In this document: one piece after another, positions 36,089 through 44,906 of the stretch
Position numbering within the stretch: the first letter of the stretch is position 1
Layout: the number at the start of each line of letters is the position of its first letter
DNA from: Lewinellaceae bacterium
GTDB taxonomy: Bacteria > Bacteroidota > Bacteroidia > Chitinophagales > Saprospiraceae
DNA: 64,000 nt
Reading direction: 5' to 3'
Assembly: GCA_020636105.1 (NCBI GenBank)
Contig: JACJYL010000001.1
Span: forward strand, 124,001 to 188,000
The notes under the pieces: model-generated
What the model saw: the letters and a program-made list of their open reading frames with translations, nothing else
Databases searched by the model: none
Told to the model about the DNA's origin: nothing
Position numbers and translations under genes: made by a program

Positions 36089-36742
36089 ATGAAAATAAAA
36101 GTATGCGGGCTTAAAGAGCCGGAGAATATTAAAGGGGTATTAAAATTCGCTCCAGACATGGTGGGATTTATTTTATATCGCAAATCGCCCCGGATGGTGG
36201 AGGAAAAAAAACTTTCCAAATGGATGGATCAAAACGAAGCACTTTTTGGAGAGATTAAACGTGTAGGCGTTTTTGTCGATGCCAAGATAGACTATGTATT
36301 GAATGCCGTGCATGATTTTAAACTCGATTTTGTCCAGTTACACGGTACTGAAAGTCCGGAATATTGCAGGGAAATCCAGGATTACTGGAACTTTAGTTCT
36401 ATCAGGAGGGCAGAATTTATCAAGGCCTTCCAGGTGGAGGAGGCTTTTGATTTTTCGGATACCCGCGCTTATGAAGGGTTGTGTACCTATTTTCTTTTTG
36501 ATACCAAAAGTGAGGTGCGTGGTGGTTCGGGGCATAAGTTTGACTGGGCCGTCCTGGAAAGATATAAAGGGCTTACTCCATTTTTGCTGAGTGGAGGTAT
36601 TGGACCGGAGGATGTCGAGGCCATTGGCAAACTCGCCATTCCCCAGCTGGCAGGTGTGGATATCAACAGCCGCTTTGAGTTGGAACCAGGGATAAAGGAT
36701 CTGAATATTGTTGAAACATTTATTCAAAAATTGAGAAAATAA
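36089..36742 (+). CDS. trpF: Phosphoribosylanthranilate isomerase
   Basis: 217 residues, small TIM barrel. Amadori rearrangement of PRA to CdRP. KVCGLKEPENI holds the catalytic Cys, DFVQLHGTESPEYCREI, LFDTKSEVRGGSGHKFDW carries the catalytic Asp region, and LSGGIGPEDVEAI and GVDINSRFELEPGIKD form the phosphate end. The longer-than-usual insert at about 100-120 (SIRRAEFIKAFQVEEA) is normal variation. 9 bases after trpC. Confidence 0.93.
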   Translation: MKIKVCGLKEPENIKGVLKFAPDMVGFILYRKSPRMVEEKKLSKWMDQNEALFGEIKRVGVFVDAKIDYVLNAVHDFKLDFVQLHGTESPEYCREIQDYWNFSSIRRAEFIKAFQVEEAFDFSDTRAYEGLCTYFLFDTKSEVRGGSGHKFDWAVLERYKGLTPFLLSGGIGPEDVEAIGKLAIPQLAGVDINSRFELEPGIKDLNIVETFIQKLRK

Positions 36743-36786
36743 AATACACGAGTCAGACGCGTTGATCTTCGTGAAAAACAAATAGT

Positions 36787-37977
36787 ATGATTGCTGTAAA
36801 CGAAAGAGGTTATTACGGGGAATTTGGCGGCGCTTTCATCCCCGAGATGTTATATCCGAATGTAGAGGAGCTGAGACAAAATTACATTCGGTTGATGCAG
36901 GAGCCTTCCTTCCAGGAAGAATTTAAAGATTTGCTGAAAAATTACGTGGGCCGGCCCTCTCCGCTTTATTTTGCCAAAAGATTGTCGGCGCATTATGGCG
37001 TCAATCTCTATTTGAAACGGGAAGACCTCAACCATACCGGTGCGCATAAGATCAACAATACCATCGGACAAATCCTGATGGCCCAGCGGTTGGGAAAACA
37101 CCGTATTATTGCAGAAACCGGCGCCGGGCAACATGGGGTGGCCACAGCTACTGTTTGTGCGTTAATGGGCCTTGAATGCATCGTGTATATGGGGGAAGTG
37201 GATATCGCACGCCAGGCCCCCAATGTGGCCCGCATGAAAATGCTGGGGGCAGAAGTCCGACCAGCCCTGAGTGGCAGCCGCACGCTAAAAGACGCGACCA
37301 ATGAGGCCATCCGTGACTGGATAAACAACCCGGTGGATACCCACTATATTATTGGTTCCGTAGTGGGACCACACCCTTACCCTGATATGGTGGCACGGTT
37401 CCAGTCAGTAATCAGTGAAGAAATGAAGTGGCAGTTGAAGGAACAGACTGGCCATGAAAATCCTGATGCCATCATTGCCTGTGTTGGAGGAGGCAGCAAT
37501 GCTGCCGGGATTTATTATCATTACCTGAATGAAACCGGAGTCCGATTGATTGCGGTTGAAGCGGCTGGTTTGGGAGTGTACAGCGGGGAATCTGCCGCCA
37601 CAAGTGTATTGGGCACCAAAGGGATCATCCATGGCAGCCGGACGCTCCTGATGCAAACAAAAGACGGACAGATCATTGAACCCTATTCCATTTCTGCCGG
37701 ACTGGATTATCCGGGTATTGGACCTTTACATGCCCACCTGATCGATACCGGTCGTGCTGAGGCCGTTAGCGTGACGGATGATGAATCCCTTGAAGCGGCC
37801 ATGTTGCTGACCAGAAAAGAAGGCATCATTCCGGCCCTTGAATCCGCCCATGCTTTTGCAGCGCTGGAAAAGTTGTCTTTTGGAAAAGATGATGTGGTCG
37901 TTTTGAGTTTGTCGGGTAGGGGAGACAAGGATCTGGCGACCTATATTGACCGGATGGATCTATCCAATAAAAAATGA
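36787..37977 (+). CDS. trpB: Tryptophan synthase beta chain
   Basis: 396 residues, TrpB1 type. Condenses indole with serine using PLP. PLP Lys is in KREDLNHTGAHKINNTIGQ; other motifs are AETGAGQHGVATA, GSVVGPHPYPDMV and CVGGGSNAAGI with SAGLDYPGIGP. All residues for interaction with an alpha subunit appear present in COMM-domain position, yet no trpA follows in this window; the next gene (9 bases on) is a deformylase-like gene. Confidence 0.95.
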   Translation: MIAVNERGYYGEFGGAFIPEMLYPNVEELRQNYIRLMQEPSFQEEFKDLLKNYVGRPSPLYFAKRLSAHYGVNLYLKREDLNHTGAHKINNTIGQILMAQRLGKHRIIAETGAGQHGVATATVCALMGLECIVYMGEVDIARQAPNVARMKMLGAEVRPALSGSRTLKDATNEAIRDWINNPVDTHYIIGSVVGPHPYPDMVARFQSVISEEMKWQLKEQTGHENPDAIIACVGGGSNAAGIYYHYLNETGVRLIAVEAAGLGVYSGESAATSVLGTKGIIHGSRTLLMQTKDGQIIEPYSISAGLDYPGIGPLHAHLIDTGRAEAVSVTDDESLEAAMLLTRKEGIIPALESAHAFAALEKLSFGKDDVVVLSLSGRGDKDLATYIDRMDLSNKK

Positions 37978-37986
37978 CCTTGCGCG

Positions 37987-38472
37987 ATGAAAGGTCTCAA
38001 AGATATATTATTACTGGGGGATCCCAGGTTGTATGAAAATTGTCCACCGGTGGAGGTTTCAGAGTTGCCGCTACTCGTAGGCTGGGTAAAAGATCTTCAT
38101 AATGCCATGGAGGAAATCCGGGCAAAATACCACTTCGGACGCGGCATTGCGGCGCCACAGCTGGGCATAATGAAAAGATTGATTTACATTAACATTGAAA
38201 AGCCTTTGATCCTCATCAATCCACGGTTTGAAACCATGAGCGATGAGATGTTTGAGCTTTGGGATGATTGTATGAGTTTCCCGAATTTATTGGTCAGAGT
38301 GAAGCGCCATCAACGGGTGGTGATGCATTACCTCGATGAAAACTGGAATCCACAGCAAATCTATGCTGAAGGAGACTTCGCCGAATTACTTCAACATGAA
38401 TACGATCACCTGGAAGGCATCCTATGCACCATGCGGGCCATTGATGACAGGTCGTTTAAATGGAGAGGGTAG
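37987..38472 (+). CDS. Peptide deformylase-like protein
   Basis: 161 residues. Motif 1 GRGIAAPQLGI is intact, motif 2 (usually EGCLS) reads DDCMSFP, and motif 3 is QHEYDHLEGIL. The three metal ligands (Cys, two His) and the catalytic Glu are therefore present, but the glutamate-glycine before the Cys is changed to Asp-Asp. It could be an active deformylase paralogue or a divergent family member acting on another formyl substrate. It lies 9 bases after trpB, in the place where trpA usually sits, and appears to be part of the trp transcript. Confidence 0.85.
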   Translation: MKGLKDILLLGDPRLYENCPPVEVSELPLLVGWVKDLHNAMEEIRAKYHFGRGIAAPQLGIMKRLIYINIEKPLILINPRFETMSDEMFELWDDCMSFPNLLVRVKRHQRVVMHYLDENWNPQQIYAEGDFAELLQHEYDHLEGILCTMRAIDDRSFKWRG

Positions 38473-38480
38473 GGGTAATA

Positions 38481-38549
38481 ATGATTCAATGATTCAATGA
38501 TTCAATGATTCAATGATTCAATGATTCAATGATTCAATGATTCAATGAT
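38481..38549. repeat. Octanucleotide tandem repeat (ATGATTCA)n
   Basis: Eight perfect copies of ATGATTCA from 38481 to 38544 and a partial ninth unit to 38549. It lies between the convergent deformylase-like and MiaE genes. Perfect copies suggest recent slippage. The 8-base unit would shift frame if it were in a gene, but no coding sequence spans it. Similar TGAATCAT words occur upstream of the micro-ORF at 47274. Confidence 0.95.
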
Positions 38550-38592
38550 AAACCTGGTTTAAACTTTGAAAAAAAAAAGTAAGGCTAAAGAA

Positions 38593-39177
38593 TCAATGCA
38601 CTGCCGCTTTTACCTCCATCATTTGCATGACTTCTGATTCCTGTTCAATCCACCAGCGGAGGCGGGAATAAACCTGTTCTTCAGGGAAATAGTTCAGGGC
38701 CATTTTAACATATACATTTCCGTGTTTACATTCGCTGGCCCACAATTCCTTATAAAATCTTTTGAGTTCGGGGTCTTCCATGGCTTCAGAGACGAGTTTA
38801 AAGCGTTCTCCTCCGCGCGTTTCCACCACGGAAGTGATCAGCAACCGGTCTAAAAATCGTTCTTCTCTTCCGGAATGGCAGCGTTTGATGAGTTCTTTCA
38901 TGTAAAGATCTTCCCCAATGGAATGATCCAGTTGAAGTCCTCTTTTTTCCATCAGTTTGTAAACATCCCGAAAATGTTCAAGTTCTTCAATGGCGGTTTC
39001 GATCAATTCGGGGATGATCTCCACCCGGTCAGGGAACTTCGCCACAAAACTCATCGCAATAGCTGAAGCTTTTCGTTCACCATTGGCGTGGTCTTGCAAA
39101 AAGGTATCAAAATCGTTTATTACAGCTTCTACCCATTCCGGTTTGGAAGGTACCGCCACGTCTATGTTAAGTTTCAT
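38593..39177 (-). CDS. miaE: tRNA 2-methylthio-N6-isopentenyladenosine-37 hydroxylase
   Basis: 194 residues, ferritin-like four-helix di-iron protein. Hydroxylates the isopentenyl group of ms2i6A37 in tRNA using oxygen. Di-iron ligands are visible as Glu in NGERKASAIAMSFV, EELEHFRDVY (ExxH), DRLLITSVVETRGGERF and ASECKHGNVYV (ExxH). The length matches MiaE. It is convergent with the deformylase-like gene. Confidence 0.93.
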   Translation of the reverse strand: MKLNIDVAVPSKPEWVEAVINDFDTFLQDHANGERKASAIAMSFVAKFPDRVEIIPELIETAIEELEHFRDVYKLMEKRGLQLDHSIGEDLYMKELIKRCHSGREERFLDRLLITSVVETRGGERFKLVSEAMEDPELKRFYKELWASECKHGNVYVKMALNYFPEEQVYSRLRWWIEQESEVMQMMEVKAAVH

Positions 39178-39313
39178 AAATCCGTTAATTATAAATCAGT
39201 AGAATTAATATTTTCTTCATTTGCTTGAAGATTTTAATTTTTACAAATTTAGCGAAAAAAGAGGATTAATCTTGTCACCTTTATAATTTTGCCATTTTTG
39301 CAACCAAAATACT

Positions 39314-40798
39314 ATGGAGATATCAATTCGTTTCAGGGCTTTTTTGTTGATCTGCTCATTGATCATTTCCCTTAGTTTATTCCTTTTCAACGATTTGATG
39401 ACCATTTGGTCGGGGGCGGAAGCAAGCTGGTTATGGGCGAGTTTGTCCAGCGATAAAACCTCTTTTTTACCCTTGATGGGAATGAAAATCCTCGCCCGGA
39501 CACAAGAAAATTTTCCTTTTGTACCCCGGGTAACGGGTGCTGTATTGTTTTTGGCCTCAGTGCTGGGTTTCTACCATATCGCCAAACCTTACCTGGGGAA
39601 AATGGTGGTCTTACTGGCGGCTTTAGTGCTGGGGGCCGGTTTTTTGATCCCTGTGCTGAGCAAACTGGCCACTTTGGATATTTGGATCTTCTCCTTTCAT
39701 TTCTTGACTTTTTTTACCATGATCCGGTATTTAAAGCAGCCGGATGTAATTTGGCGAGGGTTGTTTTACCTGGGATTGTCTTTTTCCATCCTGGTCCAAC
39801 CTGTTTCGGCCCTGGTATTTTTAATGGGGAGTGCTGCTTTTTTATGGTGGAAACATCCGCAAGGCAGACGATTGGTAACATTGAACCCATGGATCGCCGG
39901 CTTACTGTTGACGATTGTTTTTCATTTTTCAGGCTTGCTTCACTGGCAAAATGAATGGCTGATATTTTCTTCAACAGGAGCGGATTTCGGGAAGTATATG
40001 CTCTTTAATTTTATCGGGATACTCCCTTTTGTAGGATTTTGGGTAGGTGGACTAAGAGACCTGTTGTACAAATTGAAAAAAGGAGAGGAGATGGCTTTAA
40101 TGCTTATCAGCCTGATCTTGTTTTCTGTTTTGGCGCAATCGCCTGTGTTGCAGGCGGGTTTCGCTTTAATGATCACGAAACAAATGCTGCTTTTTTCCGA
40201 TGAGCAATATCCGTTTAAAACCTGGGTAAGGGCAACGACGATTATTCATTTGTTATTTGCCTTTGTATTGTCGGTTTTACTGATGTTGGGCGGCATGACT
40301 GAATTCGGGGGATTGGGATTCCGTTCGGGATTGATTTTTTCCTTTATGTACTGGGCAGTTGGCCTGATAGGCATTTTTGGACTTTACGGAACCCAGCGTA
40401 CTATGCTTATCGGTGGTCCGGTGGCGAGTGGCGTATTGAGTATGTTTATCTTTTGGATGCAATTGTATCCATTGTTGGAAAGCCAGCGGAATCTGCCCAA
40501 ACGACTGGTAGAAAAGGTTGAAGTGTTGGAAAATGCCCCGTTTTTTGAAAAGATATTTATTGCGGTTCCGAAAGAAAACAGACCTTCAAACCTTGCTGTT
40601 TATGCTAAGTTAGCCTTTCCTGCTGCCGAAATAATAGAAATGGATACCACTGAGGCGGATAATGAATGGGAAAAAACGCCAAAAAGCATTTTGTTTCGCC
40701 CTGTCGGGCAAAGTGAAATACCTTCAGAAGGGATTGTAATATTAAAGGGTTGGAATGACCAACTCAAAAAGGTGACCTGGAGTGTTCAACCTAAATAG
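39314..40798 (+). CDS. Polytopic membrane protein, possible GT-C type glycosyltransferase
   Basis: 494 residues, 10-12 membrane helices and a soluble C-terminal part (about 385-494). The first periplasmic loop (TIWSGAEASWLWASLSSD) contains a Glu after a turn, as in the PMT/ArnT-like (GT39/GT83) fold, but the diagnostic Asp-Glu pair is not clear. So the function is uncertain: a lipid-linked sugar transferase or unrelated transporter are both possible. The gene stands alone between MiaE and a small membrane peptide. Confidence 0.72.
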   Translation: MEISIRFRAFLLICSLIISLSLFLFNDLMTIWSGAEASWLWASLSSDKTSFLPLMGMKILARTQENFPFVPRVTGAVLFLASVLGFYHIAKPYLGKMVVLLAALVLGAGFLIPVLSKLATLDIWIFSFHFLTFFTMIRYLKQPDVIWRGLFYLGLSFSILVQPVSALVFLMGSAAFLWWKHPQGRRLVTLNPWIAGLLLTIVFHFSGLLHWQNEWLIFSSTGADFGKYMLFNFIGILPFVGFWVGGLRDLLYKLKKGEEMALMLISLILFSVLAQSPVLQAGFALMITKQMLLFSDEQYPFKTWVRATTIIHLLFAFVLSVLLMLGGMTEFGGLGFRSGLIFSFMYWAVGLIGIFGLYGTQRTMLIGGPVASGVLSMFIFWMQLYPLLESQRNLPKRLVEKVEVLENAPFFEKIFIAVPKENRPSNLAVYAKLAFPAAEIIEMDTTEADNEWEKTPKSILFRPVGQSEIPSEGIVILKGWNDQLKKVTWSVQPK

Positions 40799-40818
40799 AA
40801 ATCCGGTACCCCCCTGTA

Positions 40819-40953
40819 CTATAAATTTTTATAAGCCAGGTAAATTAATACCATCAAAACCAGGGTGCCTATGAGTACTATCCTGACGATCTGACGTTCC
40901 TCTTTTTTGCGCTTTGCAAATTCTTTTGCTTTTTTCTGTGTTGACTTTGACAT
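40819..40953 (-). CDS. 44-residue small membrane protein
   Basis: MSKSTQKKAKEFAKRKKEER and then a hydrophobic helix (IVRIVLIGTLVLMVLIYLAY) ending KNL. The highly basic N-terminus followed by one membrane span and a correct in-frame stop (CTA at 40819-40821 on the plus strand) is typical of bona fide small membrane proteins. No other gene occupies the stretch. No family was recognised. Confidence 0.6.
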   Translation of the reverse strand: MSKSTQKKAKEFAKRKKEERQIVRIVLIGTLVLMVLIYLAYKNL

Positions 40954-41196
40954 CGTTCAATTTGTTTTTAACAATATCCTTCGGTAAAATGACTGAGCCC
41001 CGTTTTCAACCGTTCATTCCGGGGATTTCCAATGCACTAAATTAGGGAATAGGTTGGTTATTGCAAATTTTTTTCTAATGATTTTAACGCTTATTTTTTA
41101 AAGGCCCGTAGAATGGAGTTGCTGCGTAAAAAGCCAGTCATCATATTTTTATAGATTGGATTTTTCCGGGTAAAAATTTGATGGCATAAGAAACGG
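40954..41196. other. Intergenic stretch without a recognisable gene
   Basis: Between the 44-residue peptide and the WG-repeat lipoprotein no coding frame, hairpin with T-tract or consensus promoter was found. Confidence 0.6.
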
Positions 41197-42366
41197 TTAT
41201 CTCTTGTAAACCTGAACCCTGGACAATCCTTCAGAAAAATCCCTGACATCAATATACTGCGGCATTAAAACAGTTTCCCCGATTTTGTTGATAAACACCA
41301 CCCCATGATCCGAAGCTACCCTGGCAAGACCTTGTTTAAAATCCCATGCGAGATAATAAACAGGAGGAATGACCACTGTTCCCATGGTGTCGATATATCC
41401 CCATAAATCATCCTGTCGGAAGGCGGCCAGCGTTTCGGAAAAGCTGTAAACAAGTTGTAATTCCGGCTGCACAATAAATGCTCCATTCCTGTCAATAAAG
41501 CCGTAATGAGTGCCTTTTCCGACAGCCCAGCGCCCTGTGCCTGCATACCATACGGGGTCAAATTGAGGCGAAACCATAAATTGGCCACTTTTGTCAATTA
41601 ACCCCAATTTGTCATCGGTTCCCGCTACCGCAAGACCTTCATGAAAATCCTGGGCCGATGAAAATTGGGGGGGGATCACCCATTGACTCTTTAGGTCCAA
41701 ATAACCGAATTGGCCAGCTTTTTTCGCTCTGATCAGACCTTCTGAGAGCCCGCCTAATCTTTCATATTCCGGTTGGAGGATGATTTTTCCGGTTTTATCT
41801 ATTAAGCCGTACTTGCCTTCTTTTTTAACGATGGCAAAACCTCCTTCAAAATCATAAGCCTTTTCAAAAATAGCCGGGATGACCAATTTTCCGGAAATAT
41901 TGCAATATCCATACTGTCCGTCCGTTTTCACCACCGCCATTCCTTCTTTGAAATCAGCAGCTTCTTCCCATACTGGATCGACGACTATGGTACCTTTTTT
42001 ATTGATAAATCCCATTTTGTCATCAAAGGTAAGTATCCGGGCCAATCCTTCACTGAATGACCATGTTCCTTTGTATTGGGCAGTGATCACCTCTATGCCT
42101 GATTTATCGATAAATCCCCATTTGCCTTTTTTTCTGACAACGGCGAGTCCTTCAGAAAAATTACGGGCATCATCAAAATTACCGAGGACTTGCAATTGTC
42201 CTTGCCTGTTGATAAATCCCCATTTGTAAACCTCTTCAGTATAGTCTGTTTCGGGCAATTCGCTCCCTGCTTCGGGTTGGTTAACAGTAGTGTCAGACTG
42301 ACAGGAAAACAGGAACAACGTAAAAATCAAACTAAAAATGTTCGCACGATTGAGTGTTGAAGTCAT
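41197..42366 (-). CDS. WG-repeat lipoprotein
   Basis: 389 residues. Signal with lipobox FLFSCQ (Cys22) and then at least eight WG repeats (KWGFIDKSG, KMGFINKKG, QYGYCNISGK, KYGLIDKTGK, QFGYLDLKSQ, KLGLIDKSGQ, HYGFIDRNGA, LWGYIDTMGT). WG repeats form a beta-propeller-like solenoid, often in exported proteins of unknown function. The protein is anchored by lipid on the periplasmic or outer face. Upstream of it (on the minus strand) lies the Nudix gene at 42436; the 69-base gap makes cotranscription possible. Confidence 0.85.
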   Translation of the reverse strand: MTSTLNRANIFSLIFTLFLFSCQSDTTVNQPEAGSELPETDYTEEVYKWGFINRQGQLQVLGNFDDARNFSEGLAVVRKKGKWGFIDKSGIEVITAQYKGTWSFSEGLARILTFDDKMGFINKKGTIVVDPVWEEAADFKEGMAVVKTDGQYGYCNISGKLVIPAIFEKAYDFEGGFAIVKKEGKYGLIDKTGKIILQPEYERLGGLSEGLIRAKKAGQFGYLDLKSQWVIPPQFSSAQDFHEGLAVAGTDDKLGLIDKSGQFMVSPQFDPVWYAGTGRWAVGKGTHYGFIDRNGAFIVQPELQLVYSFSETLAAFRQDDLWGYIDTMGTVVIPPVYYLAWDFKQGLARVASDHGVVFINKIGETVLMPQYIDVRDFSEGLSRVQVYKR

Positions 42367-42435
42367 TTGGAAGGCATTTTAGGTTAACGGAAAATCGGAA
42401 CCAGGGAATTTTGACGGGTCATTGGAGGCATTAAA

Positions 42436-43152
42436 TTAAATTTCAAAATCAACCCCTCGTTTGATCAGGTCATCATATCTTTCACGGGCCAGTTGCTGGT
42501 ATTTTTCATTGTCAAAACTATAAAGAATGGCCGGCCGGTGGGCCACATTTTCCTGTTTGCCGACCTCCTTGAGCACACCCATTTTCATGATGCGACTCCT
42601 GAAATTTCTTTTGTTGAGGGTTTTAACCCCCAATACTGTTTCGTAAAGGCTTTGCAGCTGGGAAAGTGGAAACTGTTCAGGCAATAGTTCAAAGCCTATA
42701 GGTTGATAACGCACTTTTGCCCGCAGCCTGTTGATCGCCACCGTAAGAATGTCTTCGTGATCAAAGGCCAGGGAGGGTGTTTTATCCAACTCAAACCATT
42801 TTGCATTTTTTGCATCGGAAGAAGCCTTTATGTGGTGTTCGGACAGGTTGACCAAAGCAAAGTAGGCTACGCTGATCACCCGGCCCCGGGGATCACGGTT
42901 GGGCGCTCCAAAGGTAAAGAGCTGTTCAATAAAAATGTCTTTTAAGCCTGTTTCTTCTTCCAGTTCCCTCAACGCTGCAGCTTCGAGATTTTCCTCCATA
43001 TCGACGAATCCGCCAGGTAATGCCCATTTATCTATAAATGGTTCATTTGCCCGCTGGATGAGTAAAACCTTTAAAGCACTTTTGGCATCAAATCCAAAAA
43101 TTATACAATCCACAGTTACAGAAGGACGAGGATATTTATAGGTGTATGGCAT
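42436..43152 (-). CDS. nrtR: NrtR-type Nudix transcriptional regulator
   Basis: 238 residues from the ATG at 43152 (MPYTYKYPRPSVTVDCIIFG); an upstream TTG would add 12 residues encoded by a hairpin region. The N-terminal Nudix domain has the complete box GGFVDMEENLEAAALRELEE then ETGL, so catalytic residues are retained. The C-terminal winged-helix part (about 155-238, LLPEQFPLSQLQSLYETVLG and RNFRSRIMKMG) is typical of NrtR, which represses NAD-synthesis genes and is released by ADP-ribose. It is adjacent to nicotinate phosphoribosyltransferase, strengthening the call. Confidence 0.85.
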   Translation of the reverse strand: MPYTYKYPRPSVTVDCIIFGFDAKSALKVLLIQRANEPFIDKWALPGGFVDMEENLEAAALRELEEETGLKDIFIEQLFTFGAPNRDPRGRVISVAYFALVNLSEHHIKASSDAKNAKWFELDKTPSLAFDHEDILTVAINRLRAKVRYQPIGFELLPEQFPLSQLQSLYETVLGVKTLNKRNFRSRIMKMGVLKEVGKQENVAHRPAILYSFDNEKYQQLARERYDDLIKRGVDFEI

Positions 43153-43169
43153 CGCAGGAAAATGGTGAA

Positions 43170-43185
43170 TCCCGAAAGATCGGGA
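43170..43185 (-). terminator. Small hairpin after pncB
   Basis: TCCCGA (43170-43175) and TCGGGA (43180-43185) form a 6-bp stem with loop AAGA in the 94-base gap between pncB and the Nudix gene. There is no T-tract, so it may only weaken read-through or act on RNA stability. Confidence 0.3.
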
Positions 43186-43246
43186 CAAGTTTTAAAATGA
43201 TAAATTTAGGTTTTTAATAATAAACTGAGGAAATCCCCACGTTGAT

Positions 43247-44704
43247 TTAAACCAAAACCGGTTTTTTTAATTGATCGATCAATAACTGTTTGGTTTCAAA
43301 CAGGGATGTTTCCAACCCAACCGTATATCCAATGGCAAAAGTGTGTTCAAATAACGCCTGTTGTTTTATACTGTGTGAGCGTATTGCCTCGATTTTTGGG
43401 GATTGATATACCAGCTTTCCATTTTTGAAAATGGGCACCAGTATGTCCGATTCCGTCAGCCCTTCAAAATTAAAAATTCTTCCCGTATTCATTTCATGAA
43501 TTTGAGGCTTACCCGATTTTTTTTCTATATTGTAAATCACATCTGCCACAGGAAATCCTTTTTCATTCCAAAGCCTTTTGACCTGCAGTATGCCGGGGGT
43601 TGATATTTTTCCTTCGTCTTCGGAAAGCTTTATTTTGTACTGCCATGCTCCTGAAGCATCCTTTAAAGCGGCCATTTTGTACACACCGTTCAAGGCACCC
43701 TGGCCTGCTGCAGTAACCAGGCGCGTGCCTACCCCCCAGACTGTGATGGGGGATTTGGCTTTTTTGAGTTCCTGGATGGCGTGTTCGTCGAGATCGTTGC
43801 TGGCGACGATCTCTGTATTATAAAAGCCGGCCATATCGAGCATTTCCCGGGCCGATTTACTGAGTTCCGCCAGGTTGCCGCTGTCCAGTCGGATGCCGTT
43901 GAGCGGATAGCCCATTTTCCTCAACCGTTTTCCGGTTTCTATGGCATTTTTCACTCCTTCAAGGGTATCATAAGTATCGACCAGGAATATGGAATTGTTG
44001 GGCATTGCCTCCCCATAGGTCTCAAATGCTTCCTGCTCTGAATGAAAACTCATGACCCAGCTGTGGGCATGAGTGCCCCGAACAGGAATGCCAAATAGCT
44101 TTCCTGCCAGGACATTGCTGGTCGCATGACAACCTCCGATGAAGGCAGATCTGCTGGCAGTGATGGCCCCATCAATCCCCTGCGCTCTTCTCAGTCCGAA
44201 TTCAAGCACAACATCTTGTTTGGCAGCCCGGGTAATTCTTGAGGCCTTTGTAGCGATAAGAGTGGAAAAATTGACCATATTCAGCAAAACGGTTTCCAGT
44301 AATTGTGCCTGCAACAATGGCCCTTGTATCCGGAGTATGGGTTCATGCGGAAATACGACACTGCCTTCCGGAACAGCATCCACAGAACATTCAAATTCCA
44401 TACGACGCAAATACCTCAGAAATGATTTTTCAAAAAGAGGCATGCCATCATTTCCCTTTAACGAGGCCAGGTATTTTACATCATCTTTTTTAAAACGGAA
44501 TTGCTTTAAAAAATCAATGACCAGTTCCAGTCCTGCTGCAATGGCAAAAGGATTCTTGAACGGGTTGGTCCTGTAAAACAAGTGAAAAACTGCCTCGCGA
44601 TTGTGCACTCCGGCTTTCCAGTATCCGTTGGCCATGGTCAGCTGGTAAAGATCCGTTAGCAGACTTAGGTTTGATTTATATATGTTACTTAGATGTGAAC
44701 TCAT
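43247..44704 (-). CDS. pncB: Nicotinate phosphoribosyltransferase
   Basis: 485 residues, Preiss-Handler pathway enzyme making nicotinate mononucleotide from nicotinate and PRPP. Motifs: SLLTDLYQLTMANGYW (17-32), VLEFGLRRAQGIDGAITASR, GIPVRGTHAHSWVMSF, FLVDTYDTLEGVK, GIRLDSGNLAELSK and IVASNDLDEHAI. The long form of the enzyme (about 480 residues). It is followed by the Nudix regulator on the same strand, and a 23-bp near-palindrome is 5 bases upstream of its start. Confidence 0.94.
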   Translation of the reverse strand: MSSHLSNIYKSNLSLLTDLYQLTMANGYWKAGVHNREAVFHLFYRTNPFKNPFAIAAGLELVIDFLKQFRFKKDDVKYLASLKGNDGMPLFEKSFLRYLRRMEFECSVDAVPEGSVVFPHEPILRIQGPLLQAQLLETVLLNMVNFSTLIATKASRITRAAKQDVVLEFGLRRAQGIDGAITASRSAFIGGCHATSNVLAGKLFGIPVRGTHAHSWVMSFHSEQEAFETYGEAMPNNSIFLVDTYDTLEGVKNAIETGKRLRKMGYPLNGIRLDSGNLAELSKSAREMLDMAGFYNTEIVASNDLDEHAIQELKKAKSPITVWGVGTRLVTAAGQGALNGVYKMAALKDASGAWQYKIKLSEDEGKISTPGILQVKRLWNEKGFPVADVIYNIEKKSGKPQIHEMNTGRIFNFEGLTESDILVPIFKNGKLVYQSPKIEAIRSHSIKQQALFEHTFAIGYTVGLETSLFETKQLLIDQLKKPVLV

Positions 44705-44708
44705 TTTA

Positions 44709-44731
44709 CTTAGCTTAATTTTAAAACTAAG
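44709..44731. promoter_or_regulatory. 23-bp near-palindrome in front of pncB, candidate NrtR operator
   Basis: CTTAG (44709-44713) and CTAAG (44727-44731) are the ends of a near-perfect palindrome, with an A/T-rich core of TTAATTTTAA. It lies 5 bases upstream of the pncB start codon, a position where a bound repressor would block transcription or translation initiation. The assignment to NrtR is inferred from the neighbour gene only. Confidence 0.45.
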
Positions 44732-44906
44732 GTATGTGCTTTTAGACTAATCTCCAAATAAAGATCAAAAATTTAACTATTTTAACTTTAAATACAACTT
44801 TTTGTCCTGAGCTTTACACTTTGTAATGTCGGCAATCGTCTTTTTGTTCAGGGCACTAGGTGAAGGATTAAAAGCGTTCCGAAGGAGACATTTTATATAA
44901 AAATAA

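Noticed and set aside
38481..38549. CRISPR array
   Set aside because: The unit is 8 bases with no spacers, so it is a simple tandem repeat.
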